Source: Eutrophocola sp964629325 (lineage in GTDB: Bacteria > Pseudomonadota > Gammaproteobacteria > Pseudomonadales > Pseudohongiellaceae). From it: DNA of 64,000 nt. The position numbers and the translations under genes were made by a program. The stretch lies in contig CAZVSC010000004.1 in the NCBI GenBank assembly GCA_964629325.1, forward strand, positions 34,706 to 98,705. The letters are read 5' to 3'. How positions within the stretch are numbered: position 1 is the stretch's first letter; each line of letters opens with the position of its first letter. Positions 1 to 8,185 of the stretch are shown one piece after another. The notes beneath the pieces are model-generated. The model saw only the letters and a program-made list of their open reading frames with translations. It searched no databases and was not told the origin of the DNA.

Positions 1-1
1 C

Positions 2-73
2 CTGACCGCTACCGGCAGTTCACCGGGCCAGACCCTGGACGCTGATTCCAGTATCGGCAGCGGCCAGCAGTAA
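2..73 (+). CDS. C-terminal end of an unidentified protein (partial)
   Basis: An open frame enters from the left edge and ends at TAA (71-73). Only 23 residues are visible, rich in Ser, Gly and Gln, so no family can be assigned. The stop lies 37 bp upstream of the next gene on the same strand, so the two could be co-transcribed. The frame could also be chance, because no upstream sequence is available. Confidence 0.4.
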   Translation: MTATGSSPGQTLDADSSIGSGQQ

Positions 74-110
74 GAACGACAGAGAGATTTTTGTCCACGG
101 AGGTTTGAAC

Positions 111-911
111 GTGAGATTGAGAAAGTCAACACTGGCATCGGTCCTGCTGACCCTGGCAGTCGGCATGAGTGCATCGTTGCAGGCTCAACCCAGGCCGGAG
201 AGCGGCGAGGAATTCGGACCGGCGCCGCGCAATGCTGATGGTCGCGTAGTCCTGGGCGGTGCCACACCAGCCGAAAAAGGCGTATGGACACCAAGGTTCA
301 GCATTTTTGATCCTGTAGCGCCGGTGGATGTCGTGCCGTTCAAACCCTGGGCAAAAGCCCTCTATGATGAACGTCAACTGCATGAGCTTGAGCCCCACGC
401 CCGTTGCAAGGCTTCCGGAGGCTCAAGGCAGTTCCTGACCCCGTACGGTGTAGAGTTCGTCGAGATCACTGCATTGCAGAAACTCTACATTTTCGATATC
501 GGCGGCCCGCATACCTACCGCGTCGTGTACATGGACGGACGCTCCCATCCGGCAAACCCGGAACCCAGCAACTACGGGCACTCGGTCGGCTGGTGGGAAG
601 GCGATACACTGGTGGTCGATTCGGTAGGGTTCAACGAGGACTTCTGGTTCGGCAGGCGCGGACTGCCGCATACCGAGCAATTGCACATCATCGAAAGGTT
701 CAACCGCTACAACTCCGATCGCATCGACTACACGATCACCGTGGATGACCCGGGTGCCTACACAGCCCCGTATACCGGCGGTTTCAACCTGGGCTGGCAG
801 GAAGATCAGGAGCTGTTCGAGTATGTTTGCCAGCAGGCGAACTACGCTGCGGAGCTGATGGTTGGGCAGGAGTCCGATAAGGTCGACAGGAGCAGCCCGA
901 TCGTCCCATAA
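111..911 (+). CDS. exported protein of unknown function
   Basis: The protein begins with a clear signal peptide (basic MRLRK, hydrophobic core, likely cleavage after SLQA near residue 24) and is probably periplasmic. The GTG at 111 is preferred because GGAGG at 99-103 lies 7 nt upstream; the in-frame TTG at 105 is too close to that ribosome-binding site. The mature part has conserved-looking motifs such as GHSVGWWEGDTLVVD and ERFNRYNSDRIDYTITVDDP, which I associate with uncharacterised exported proteins of Proteobacteria and Acidobacteria. Such proteins often occur with DUF6152 proteins, and one is encoded at 8186-8557 here. No catalytic function can be assigned. A terminator follows directly. 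Confidence 0.8.
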   Translation: MRLRKSTLASVLLTLAVGMSASLQAQPRPESGEEFGPAPRNADGRVVLGGATPAEKGVWTPRFSIFDPVAPVDVVPFKPWAKALYDERQLHELEPHARCKASGGSRQFLTPYGVEFVEITALQKLYIFDIGGPHTYRVVYMDGRSHPANPEPSNYGHSVGWWEGDTLVVDSVGFNEDFWFGRRGLPHTEQLHIIERFNRYNSDRIDYTITVDDPGAYTAPYTGGFNLGWQEDQELFEYVCQQANYAAELMVGQESDKVDRSSPIVP

Positions 912-941
912 AGCAAAAAAAACTTCAGATGTTTTAAAAAA

Positions 942-966
942 ACGGGGCCTGTGGCCCCGTTTTTAT
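942..966. terminator. bidirectional rho-independent terminator
   Basis: An 8-bp perfect stem (942-949 with 953-960, ACGGGGCC/GGCCCCGT) closes a TGT loop. It has an A-run on the left and TTTTATT on the right, so it can end transcription of the secreted-protein gene on + and of malonyl-CoA decarboxylase on -. The two genes converge here. Confidence 0.9.
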
Positions 967-2295
967 TCAGGCCGCCGTCTTCTTCTTGGGCAACATCTGC
1001 TTCACTTCCGTTGAAAAGACCACGGTATTGTTCTGCTCGTAAGCTTCGTGGTTCTTGGCCAGCTTTGCCTTGTCGTAAATATAGTTAACCATCATGCCGG
1101 CACTCTGCTGCAGGCCGTTCGCCGATAAATCAGCTCGCCAGTTGATCTTGCCCAGGGTGGCGCCGTTGCCGAGATGAAAGCGAGCAACGGGGCAGGCGGG
1201 CTTGTCCCGGCTTTTTTCGTTGACGAGGTAATGGGCGCAGATACTGGTCATGATGCGCTCCAGTTCTGCATCCTCGAGGATGGCGGCGGTCGGAAAATCC
1301 AGTACGGCGCTGACCTGACGTTTTTCTTTCTTGTCGAGGAATTCAAGACCATCGAGTGCTTTCTTTAACCAGGCGCTGAACCTGGGCAAGGGTGACAGCG
1401 TGGAAAAGGTCTTCAGACCGGGAATCTCGCGCTGCAGTTTCTCCACGACCTGCTTGATGAGCAGGTTGCCGAAGGAAACGCCGCGCAGGCCATCAAGGCA
1501 GTTGTTGATGGAATAGAAGATCGCTGTGTTGTAAGTGGCGTCCCGGTCGCCGTTGACATCTTCCTTGATCAGTTCAGCGACGTTCGTGGAGATTTCATTG
1601 GTCAGTGCCACCTCCACGAAGATCAGCGGCTCGTAAGGCATGACCGGATGGAAGAAGCCATAGCAGCGACGATCCAGTTCCAGGCGCCGGCGCAGGTCGT
1701 CCCAGCCTTCGATTTCATGTACGGATTCATATTCGATGAGCTTCTCCAGCACCACGGCCGGGGTTTCCCAGTCGATGCGCTTGATGTCCAGGAAACCGCG
1801 GTTGAACCAGGAGCGAAACAGGTGCAGCAGGTCGTTGTCGACGGCTAGCAGCCCGGGGTTGTCTTGCAGGGCATCGGTGATGTCCTCACGCATGCTGATC
1901 AGTGCGCGGGTGCCGTCCGTTGCCATGTTCAGGGCCCTGAACAGGTCCAGCCGGCGTGATTCGCTGGCTTCGTGCAGTGCCTGGATGGCCTGCTGTGATG
2001 GTTTTTCCTGGAAACCGGCAATGGCCGCGTTTACCTTGGCGGGGCTGGCCGCGAGACTGCTTTCAAGAAAATGGAAGAACTCCTTTTTTTCCTCGCGGGT
2101 GAACCTTCTGTAGGCGGCAATGATTTCTTCTGCCAGCGCCACCGAGGAAGCCTCGCCCTTAAGCCCCAGGAGGGTCTCGCACAGGTTGCCGATATGCTCG
2201 CTTTTCGGGGCGTTGTTGCCATACAGGTTGCCCAGTGACTCGAGGCCAAGGCTGGACAGTTTTTTGACGAGGTTCTTGATCGACACTGCTTTCAT
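967..2295 (-). CDS. malonyl-CoA decarboxylase
   Basis: The 442-residue product matches malonyl-CoA decarboxylase (malonyl-CoA to acetyl-CoA and CO2) over its full length. The N-terminal half is the helical oligomerisation domain. The C-terminal half is the acetyltransferase-like catalytic domain, with the block FHPVMPYEPLIFVEVALT. The catalytic Ser (about residue 301, in STLSPLPRF) and His (about residue 374, in RFHLGNGA) match the Ser/His pair of the human enzyme. It is probably cytosolic; neither a targeting peptide nor a peroxisomal-type end is evident. It stands alone, divergent from the FAH-family gene, with no malonate transporter or malonyl-CoA synthetase adjacent, so its role may be malonyl-CoA turnover rather than growth on malonate. 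Confidence 0.95.
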   Translation of the reverse strand: MKAVSIKNLVKKLSSLGLESLGNLYGNNAPKSEHIGNLCETLLGLKGEASSVALAEEIIAAYRRFTREEKKEFFHFLESSLAASPAKVNAAIAGFQEKPSQQAIQALHEASESRRLDLFRALNMATDGTRALISMREDITDALQDNPGLLAVDNDLLHLFRSWFNRGFLDIKRIDWETPAVVLEKLIEYESVHEIEGWDDLRRRLELDRRCYGFFHPVMPYEPLIFVEVALTNEISTNVAELIKEDVNGDRDATYNTAIFYSINNCLDGLRGVSFGNLLIKQVVEKLQREIPGLKTFSTLSPLPRFSAWLKKALDGLEFLDKKEKRQVSAVLDFPTAAILEDAELERIMTSICAHYLVNEKSRDKPACPVARFHLGNGATLGKINWRADLSANGLQQSAGMMVNYIYDKAKLAKNHEAYEQNNTVVFSTEVKQMLPKKKTAA

Positions 2296-2352
2296 GGATT
2301 GGCCAGGTTCGGAATGATGCGGCTATTTTAATGCCTGTTCGTTGATTTGGAT

Positions 2353-2367
2353 ATTCTAAGCTAGAAT
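2353..2367. promoter_or_regulatory. palindrome in divergent promoter region
   Basis: A perfect inverted repeat ATTCTA-AGC-TAGAAT lies midway between the divergent starts of malonyl-CoA decarboxylase and the FAH-family gene. TAGAAT also resembles a -10 box for the + strand gene. The location suits an operator controlling both genes, but no regulator gene is adjacent and the arms are only 6 bp. Confidence 0.3.
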
Positions 2368-2414
2368 GCCTTTCAACACCGTTATTATTCAGGCAGCAAC
2401 AGGCAGGTAAAAAA

Positions 2415-3107
2415 GTGAGCTACAGCCATCAGCCGGCACCCGTGACAGCGGTGCCCATCAGCGGAACCGATAAGACATTTCCCGTCCACCGTGTGTACTG
2501 CGTCGGCAAGAATTACGCCGCCCATGTTCGCGAAATGGGCTCCACACCCGATCGTGACCCGCCCTGTTTTTTCATGAAACCAGCAGATGCCGTCACACTC
2601 GACAGCAGGGTGCCGTATCCGCCTGGGACAAAGAACTACCATTACGAAACCGAACTGGTCCTGGCTATCGGCAAGGGCGGCAGGAATATTCCGGCCGGGG
2701 AGGCGCTGGCTCATGTTTATGGATACGCTATCGGTTTTGACATGACGCGGCGTGACCTGCAAATGGCATCCGGCGGCATCGGCCACCCCTGGGATGCCGG
2801 CAAGGGCTTCGATTTTTCGGCCCCGCTGTCACCCATAGTGCCCGCAAGCACGATCGGCCACCCGGACCATGGCCGCATCGCCCTGGAGGTCAACGGCAAG
2901 GTGCGCCAGGACGCTGACCTGTCCGAGTTGATCTGGAAAAGCCATGAGATCGTGGCAGAACTCTCTAAGCTGTTCCTGCTGCAGCCCGGCGATCTTATTT
3001 TCACCGGCACCCCCGCCGGCGTGGGACCGGTGGTGCCGGGTGATCGACTTGTCGCCGCTATCGACGGCCTCGGTACGCTGGAAATCGAGATCACCGATCC
3101 GCTCTGA
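2415..3107 (+). CDS. fumarylacetoacetate hydrolase family protein (fumarylpyruvate hydrolase-like)
   Basis: A 230-residue single-domain FAH fold protein with a GTG start. The metal-binding acidic residues of the family are visible as E78 and E80 (in HYETELVLAIG) and D109 (in IGFDMTRRDL). The C-terminal signature FTGTPAGVGPVVPGD is intact. Members of this size and sequence cleave C-C bonds of acylpyruvates: fumarylpyruvate in the gentisate pathway, or acetylpyruvate/oxaloacetate as in FAHD1. The sequence reads closest to fumarylpyruvate hydrolase, but no gentisate dioxygenase or maleylpyruvate isomerase is nearby, so the substrate is uncertain. The AmpG-like gene follows 87 bp downstream on the same strand. 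Confidence 0.85.
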   Translation: MSYSHQPAPVTAVPISGTDKTFPVHRVYCVGKNYAAHVREMGSTPDRDPPCFFMKPADAVTLDSRVPYPPGTKNYHYETELVLAIGKGGRNIPAGEALAHVYGYAIGFDMTRRDLQMASGGIGHPWDAGKGFDFSAPLSPIVPASTIGHPDHGRIALEVNGKVRQDADLSELIWKSHEIVAELSKLFLLQPGDLIFTGTPAGVGPVVPGDRLVAAIDGLGTLEIEITDPL

Positions 3108-3194
3108 TCGTCGTATGCCCAACCCGGTTAAGGCATGCCACCGCCGTGCCTTTCTGGTACCTTTGCCTTTTCAGCTACCGGCCAGTAAAGCAGA

Positions 3195-4565
3195 GTGATA
3201 CAGCCCCGCGCGCCATCTTTCAGAACCCTCCTTGACCGTCGATTTCTCGTCGTCTACCTGATCGGTATTTCCCAGGGCTTTCCGTGGGTCCTGCATGGCT
3301 CGGTACTGACACTCTGGATGCAGAGCGAGGGTCTGTCCCGCAGTGCCATCGGCTTTATCGGTGCTGTAACTGCGTCCTATGCCCTCAACTGGGTGTGGGC
3401 GCCGCTGGTCGACAGAGTCAGGCTGCCTTTCCTGCACAAATGGCTGGGCCAGCGACGCTCATGGATCGTGTTTTGCCAGGGCTTGATTATTCTGCTGCTC
3501 TTCCTCATGAGTACGGCTGACCCGGTTAGCAACCTGTTCCTGGTGGGCGCCAGCGCCCTCGGAATCGCCATCGTTTCCGCCAGCCAGGACGTCTCCATCG
3601 ATGCTTACCGCGTCATGTTGTTCCGACGTGATGAAATGGACGAAAAGATTCCCTGGGCATCGGCACTGGCGACTGCGGGCTGGCAGTCCGGATATGCCTT
3701 TATCGGCGGTACGCTAGCCCTGTGGCTGGGAGGCGAGACGATCGGGCTGGAATGGCCTGCAGTTTACAGGGTGTTGACCCTCTTCATTGCGCTGCTGATG
3801 ATCGGTGTGATCCTGTCACCCGAGCCCCTGGAGCAGGAGGCGGCGGAAAAGCGTTTCGACCACGATGGCAATGAAACGGGCCCAGGCACTTGGCTCGAGG
3901 AAACCCTGTTCATTCCGTTTACCGAATTTTTCCATCGGTGCGGACTGAAGCTGGGTCTTGGCATCCTGGTGTTCCTGTTCAGCTTCCGGCTCGGAGAAGC
4001 GATGTTGGGGCGTATGTCGCTGGTCTTCTACGTGGAACTGGGATTCACTACGGAGCAGATCGCCCTGTACTCGAAATTCTTCGGTGGTTTCATGACCATC
4101 GTATTTTCCCTGGTCGGCGCCTTCGTCAATACCCGCTTCGGCGTTATCCGGGGAATGCTTGTGGGTGGTATCGCCATGGCCGGCAGCAACCTGCTTTACG
4201 CCGCCATGTCGATGGTCGGACCGGAGCCCTGGTTGTTCGTGCTGACACTGTTGATCGACAATTTCACGCAGGCCTTCGCCACCGTATGCGCCATTTCCTT
4301 TATTTCCTATTTCGCCAGCCGTACCTATACGGGAACCCAGTTCGCCATGATGACTTCCATTTCGAATTTCGGGCGTACCACGCTTGCCGCGAGCAGCGGC
4401 GCCATCGTCGACGGCCTGGGCGGCAACTGGATGCTGTTCTTCGTGCTGACAACGGTCATGGTGACCCCGGCATTGCTGATTCTGCTCTGGGTAGGGAAGA
4501 TGCTGGGCGCCTATAATGGGGGTTCCGGTACAGGGCAGGGCGATGATCAGAATCAGCCGGCGTGA
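3195..4565 (+). CDS. AmpG-like MFS permease
   Basis: A 456-residue integral membrane protein with about 12 hydrophobic segments. The N-terminus resembles AmpG muropeptide permeases: ISQGFPWVLHGSVLTLW, then the loop WAPLVDRV and GQRRSWIVF. In AmpG proteins the substrate is anhydromuropeptide imported from the periplasm for cell-wall recycling. A central hydrophilic loop around residues 215-235 separates the two six-helix halves. The start is GTG at 3195 with only a weak ribosome-binding site. No ampD or ampC is adjacent, so the muropeptide role is inferred from family only; another small solute is possible. Confidence 0.8.
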   Translation: MIQPRAPSFRTLLDRRFLVVYLIGISQGFPWVLHGSVLTLWMQSEGLSRSAIGFIGAVTASYALNWVWAPLVDRVRLPFLHKWLGQRRSWIVFCQGLIILLLFLMSTADPVSNLFLVGASALGIAIVSASQDVSIDAYRVMLFRRDEMDEKIPWASALATAGWQSGYAFIGGTLALWLGGETIGLEWPAVYRVLTLFIALLMIGVILSPEPLEQEAAEKRFDHDGNETGPGTWLEETLFIPFTEFFHRCGLKLGLGILVFLFSFRLGEAMLGRMSLVFYVELGFTTEQIALYSKFFGGFMTIVFSLVGAFVNTRFGVIRGMLVGGIAMAGSNLLYAAMSMVGPEPWLFVLTLLIDNFTQAFATVCAISFISYFASRTYTGTQFAMMTSISNFGRTTLAASSGAIVDGLGGNWMLFFVLTTVMVTPALLILLWVGKMLGAYNGGSGTGQGDDQNQPA

Positions 4566-4580
4566 CTTTATCGCCGGCTG
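4554..4580. other. hairpin at the 3' end of the AmpG-like gene
   Basis: A 9-bp perfect stem (4554-4562 CAGCCGGCG with 4572-4580 CGCCGGCTG) has a 9-nt loop that contains the stop codon of the permease gene. No T-run follows, so it is not a canonical intrinsic terminator. It could stabilise the 3' end or help termination of the convergent cupin gene. Confidence 0.5.
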
Positions 4581-4661
4581 CGCGGGAAGGCCGATGACGG
4601 ATTCACCGTGCTTCGGCATATCTCTCAACGAAACGGTTCTTCCGGAAAACGCCCTGGCGCT

Positions 4662-5309
4662 TTAGGCCAGGTGACCTGATTTCACCCAGAGCACGGTATC
4701 TTCATCCATGACCGGGCAGTGTTCACTATCCGGCGGCATGCGAATCCAGGAGCCGGCACCGTAGCTGCCGTATGCGTCGCGGTAACCCCCCTTGATGATG
4801 TAGATCTCCTCGCCACCCGGATGCGCATGATGGGGACCGGAAGTACCTTTCGGCAGGCTTACCATGGCGACGCGTTCCGGGCCAAACTCGTGCAGGTTCA
4901 GGATGCAAACGCCGCCATCGATACCCGTCCATTCCGCCTTGTCCGTTTCGATGGCCAGGCGGGTGGTGTCGTCGGGTGACATCTGGTGCAACTTGACGAG
5001 AATGACGCAGCCTTCCTTGCTGAAGGGCGCATGGATGAATCCTTTCGGGTTGCGAAAATAGGTGCCGGCATGAAAATCGCCGGTCTCGTCTGAAAAGGTG
5101 CCTTCAAGCACGAGTATTTCCTCGCCCAGGGGATGATTATGCCCCCTGAAACTGGCGCCGGGATCGTATTTGACGATACTGGTGGCGTGGCCGCGTTCAG
5201 CTTCCTCACGCGCGAGTGGCTTGCGCCAGACACCCGGGGCCGGGCTTGCCACCCAGTCCAGGGCAGCGGTGTCGATGGCCACCCGCTGACTGAAATCCAT
5301 GTTCAGCAT
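4662..5309 (-). CDS. double-cupin protein (ChrR-like cupin)
   Basis: The 215-residue product has two successive cupin domains. The first carries metal-ligand-type GHNHPLGEE (H57, H59) followed by LEGTFSDETGDFHAGTY. The second has PHHAHPGGEEIYIIKGGY and a late His in PPDSEHCPV. The pattern resembles the cupin half of ChrR anti-sigma factors, but the ChrR N-terminal zinc-binding helical domain is absent. It is therefore more likely a stand-alone metal cupin of unknown substrate. Its start is 6 bp from the amidohydrolase stop, and the ribosome-binding site AAGGA lies inside the end of that gene, so the two are translationally coupled. Confidence 0.8.
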   Translation of the reverse strand: MLNMDFSQRVAIDTAALDWVASPAPGVWRKPLAREEAERGHATSIVKYDPGASFRGHNHPLGEEILVLEGTFSDETGDFHAGTYFRNPKGFIHAPFSKEGCVILVKLHQMSPDDTTRLAIETDKAEWTGIDGGVCILNLHEFGPERVAMVSLPKGTSGPHHAHPGGEEIYIIKGGYRDAYGSYGAGSWIRMPPDSEHCPVMDEDTVLWVKSGHLA

Positions 5310-5315
5310 GCAGGA

Positions 5316-6899
5316 TTATTCCTTCTCGTAGACGACACGTCCGCCCACCATGGTAAGCGTCGGCTGAATCCAGAAAATCTCGTCATCGGGTATGGTCAGG
5401 TAATCCCGATCCAGCACGACCAGGTCGGCAAACTTGCCAGGCTCGAGCGTGCCCAGGTTGGCTTCCTGGAAAAACAGGTAGGCGTTGTTGCGCGTATGGG
5501 CTATGAGCGCCTCCTCACGGGTAAGGGTCTGGTCCAGCGCCTGGTTGCCGGCGATGTCCACGCCGCTCACTGCCCACCCCAGCGTGATGAAGGGCTGGTA
5601 GTGGGAGACGATGGTGGAGTCAGTGCCGAGCCCGAATACGATGCCGCTGTCAGCGATGTCGCGGAAGGGTATGCGCACGCCACCGTTCATGCCGACGCCA
5701 TGCACGGCGAGGGTCATGCCGAGGTTCTTCGCGCGCAGGATACTGTCCGGCGTGATGTCGTAGACATGCGCCAGGGTCCAGCGCAAGTCATCCATCTGCA
5801 CGACACGGTTGAGTCGTTCGAAGCGATTGAGCAGGTCCTGCACGGACCAGTTGCTCATGGTGTGTTCATGAATGTGCCAGTTGCCGCGGGCAGCCGCCGT
5901 GGCGATTTCCATCAGGCTTGCCATGATTTCCTCCGGCCATGGGCCATTCTGTGACGGAAAATCGAAAAACGGCAGGTAGATGTGCTCCCCCAGTCCGAAC
6001 AGGCCGTAGTCGCCATCGAAGGTATTGGGTGTACTGGCATCGATAAGGGCAACCGCGGCTTGGGCGCCGGCCGGGTCATTCGCCTCGTAAGTCAGGGTAT
6101 GCCAGATCCGCAGGGGCAGGGGGCCGTCCTCGGCACGCCGTTCCAGTACGTAGTCCTCACCTTCGGGTCCACGGCCAAGGCTGTACAGTGCTGTCAGTCC
6201 GTGACTGTTCAGCGTATGAATGAAATCCGTGAGATTTTGCTCCAGTTGCGCCTCGCTGGTCGGTGCGATCTGCTGGATGAGGCTGCCATAAGGCGGGTTG
6301 AACGTGGCCAGCCCCGGGGCCGGATGGCGGGCACCCGTGGCAGGGTCGATACCCACGGCTTCCAGGGCCAGGGTGTTGGCATACACCATGTTGTAACGCT
6401 CCTGGAGAAACAGGGGGTTGGCGGGCGCTACACGGTCGAGTTCTTCCAGAGTGAACCCGCCGGGGGCATCGGCAAACTGTTCCGGGTACCAGCCGCCCTG
6501 GGTCAGTATCCATTCGCCTGGCTCAAACTCGGCTACCTTGTCGGCCAGGATCTGCAGGGCCTGGGCACGGGAATTGATACCATCCAGCCGCGGCTGTCGA
6601 TGCCAGCGCTGCACGGCGCGCAGGAAATGGAAATGGTTGTCGATGAGCCCCGGCACCACAGTGGCGCCGTCAAGGTCAATAACCGCGCTGTCCTCACCGG
6701 CAAGCGCCATGATGTCTGCATTGCTGCCTGTGGCAACGATACGCTCACCCTCGATGGCGAGAGCCTGCACGATGCTGAAATCGGCATCCACGGTAAGGAT
6801 TTTGCCATTGATCAGTATTGTGTCGGGCTGTGCATGGGCCGTCATGACCAGGCAGGCTGGCAAGAGAATTGTCACCAGGAATTTGCAGATAGCGTTCAT
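5316..6899 (-). CDS. exported amidohydrolase (YtcJ-like, amidohydrolase family 3)
   Basis: The ATG at 6899 is chosen because GGAGGAGGTGA lies directly upstream and a signal peptide follows (cleavage after AHA near residue 23). An upstream in-frame ATG at 7031 would bury both. The product is about 527 residues. It has the metal-binding HFH at residues 89-91 after VPGLIDN, a later EHTMSNW and LAHVYDI, and the terminal GTLEPGKFADLVVLDRD typical of the YtcJ/amidohydrolase-3 family. These enzymes hydrolyse amide or N-acyl bonds; the substrate here is unknown. Export to the periplasm is less usual for the family. It is co-transcribed with the downstream double-cupin gene. Confidence 0.9.
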   Translation of the reverse strand: MNAICKFLVTILLPACLVMTAHAQPDTILINGKILTVDADFSIVQALAIEGERIVATGSNADIMALAGEDSAVIDLDGATVVPGLIDNHFHFLRAVQRWHRQPRLDGINSRAQALQILADKVAEFEPGEWILTQGGWYPEQFADAPGGFTLEELDRVAPANPLFLQERYNMVYANTLALEAVGIDPATGARHPAPGLATFNPPYGSLIQQIAPTSEAQLEQNLTDFIHTLNSHGLTALYSLGRGPEGEDYVLERRAEDGPLPLRIWHTLTYEANDPAGAQAAVALIDASTPNTFDGDYGLFGLGEHIYLPFFDFPSQNGPWPEEIMASLMEIATAAARGNWHIHEHTMSNWSVQDLLNRFERLNRVVQMDDLRWTLAHVYDITPDSILRAKNLGMTLAVHGVGMNGGVRIPFRDIADSGIVFGLGTDSTIVSHYQPFITLGWAVSGVDIAGNQALDQTLTREEALIAHTRNNAYLFFQEANLGTLEPGKFADLVVLDRDYLTIPDDEIFWIQPTLTMVGGRVVYEKE

Positions 6900-7030
6900 T
6901 TTCACCTCCTCCGGCTGAAGCAACATAGCACAGGGTGCGGGGAAGACAAGTGCCAGATTTCTGCCACTTTTGCGGCCGCGAAAAGGCATGTTGTCCTGCT
7001 TTAATGTGGCCAGTTGAAGGAGGTACTGCA

Positions 7031-7189
7031 ATGGTATTCAAGGCCAGGAAAATTCCCAAGCACCTGATCATTCGTGAGGAGTACGAACTGCGCAAGCGCT
7101 CACGCCTGGGCTTGCTGAAGTTCATCCTGCTGTTCACCGCAGTGGTGGTGTTCACTTACGTGGTCAGCCTGGGCGCAGTTTCCCTGTAA
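7031..7189 (+). CDS. small membrane protein of unknown function
   Basis: A 52-residue protein preceded by GAAGGAGG (7016-7023) at good spacing from ATG 7031. The N-terminal half is strongly basic (MVFKARKIPKHLIIREEYELRKRSR). One transmembrane helix fills the C-terminus (FILLFTAVVVFTYVVSLGAV). A terminator follows. The topology is that of a tail-anchored or single-span small protein. It is divergent from the amidohydrolase gene. No family is recognised. Confidence 0.65.
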   Translation: MVFKARKIPKHLIIREEYELRKRSRLGLLKFILLFTAVVVFTYVVSLGAVSL

Positions 7190-7210
7190 CCGGGACCTGC
7201 AGCAGGAATA

Positions 7211-7236
7211 AAAAAACCGGCACAAGGCCGGTTTTT
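7211..7236. terminator. bidirectional rho-independent terminator
   Basis: The stem CCGGC (7217-7221) pairs with GCCGG (7227-7231), extended by A/T pairs. It is flanked by an A-run on the left and TTTTT on the right. It separates the convergent 52-residue membrane protein gene and the hydratase-lyase gene. Confidence 0.88.
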
Positions 7237-7250
7237 GGTGAAGCTTTTAC

Positions 7251-8099
7251 TCATTTTTTCTTGTCGTAGGTATCCAGGCCCGGCTTCAGTTTCTTGTCAT
7301 CCAGGAAGGCCTTCATGGCGCCGCTGCGGAATTCACCGCCGCTGCGGTACAGGGAACCATCGGATTTGGCGTAGATGTAATCATTGGCGGTTTCGTAATC
7401 CATGAAACGAACGCGCTTGAATACCTCCTTGGCGGAGCGCAGAACGACGGGATCCTTCTTCATCAGTTCCTTTGCCAGTTCGACAACACGGGTCTTCAAC
7501 TGGTCATGGGGAACAGATTCATTGACCAGGCCCATCTCGGCAGCTTTCTGGCCTTTGAAGGTTTCGCCCGTCATGATGTAGTACAGCGCGTTGCGCTGGC
7601 CCATGGTGTCGGCCACAGACTTGGTAACGTTGCCCCCGGGCAGAATGCCCCAGTTGATTTCGGAGAGGCCGTAAGTCGCATCGTCCGAAGAAATGGCGAG
7701 ATCGCAGGAGACGAGGGGCGTGAAACCGCCACCAAAAACCCAGCCGTTGACCATGGCGATGGTCGGCTTGGAGTAATAACGCAGTTTTACCTGCTGCCAC
7801 GCAGCCGATTCCTCGCGGATACGCATCTTGAAAATATCGCTTTCGTTGTCGGTTTCGCGGAAATATTCCTTCAGGTCCATGCCGGCCGACCATGCTTCGC
7901 CCTTGCCGGTCAGGACAAGTACCTGGCAACGGTCATCCAGCTCCAGTGCATGCAGCGTCGCATACATTTCCCTGTTGAGGGTCGGGCTCATGCAGTTCTT
8001 TTTGTCGGGACGATTGAAGTAAACAAAGGCGATACCGTCTTCGAATTCAACGTCGACCGTGTTGCCCCAGGGCTGGTTGGGTTTGTTCATGCTAGTCAT
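7251..8099 (-). CDS. p-hydroxycinnamoyl-CoA hydratase/lyase (feruloyl-CoA hydratase/lyase)
   Basis: The 282-residue crotonase-fold protein aligns end to end with the Pseudomonas HCHL (vanillin synthase), which converts feruloyl- or coumaroyl-CoA to vanillin or 4-hydroxybenzaldehyde plus acetyl-CoA. Shared blocks include WSAGMDLKEYFRE, MVNGWVFGGGF and FLDDKKLKPGL. The catalytic Glu (E147 in LSEINWG) and substrate-binding Tyr (Y243 in YIYAK) correspond to E143 and Y239 of that enzyme; the Ser123 position is Thr here. AGGA lies 7 nt before ATG 8099. The usual partners (feruloyl-CoA synthetase, vanillin dehydrogenase) are not in this window, so phenylpropanoid use is inferred from sequence only. 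Confidence 0.9.
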   Translation of the reverse strand: MTSMNKPNQPWGNTVDVEFEDGIAFVYFNRPDKKNCMSPTLNREMYATLHALELDDRCQVLVLTGKGEAWSAGMDLKEYFRETDNESDIFKMRIREESAAWQQVKLRYYSKPTIAMVNGWVFGGGFTPLVSCDLAISSDDATYGLSEINWGILPGGNVTKSVADTMGQRNALYYIMTGETFKGQKAAEMGLVNESVPHDQLKTRVVELAKELMKKDPVVLRSAKEVFKRVRFMDYETANDYIYAKSDGSLYRSGGEFRSGAMKAFLDDKKLKPGLDTYDKKK

Positions 8100-8185
8100 G
8101 CTTGGTTCCTAAACTTCTGAATTTCAATATGGGGGAGTGCGTTTTGACTGCGTAATGCTTTTTCCTGTGACCGGGGTGAATCCGT

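Noticed and set aside
5982..7004. A 340-codon + strand frame opposite the amidohydrolase
   Set aside because: Antisense shadow of a gene with a clear family, signal peptide and ribosome-binding site.
6900..7031. A 44-residue N-terminal extension of the amidohydrolase
   Set aside because: The strong ribosome-binding site and signal peptide at ATG 6899 would be lost, and the extension overlaps the promoter region of the divergent small gene.
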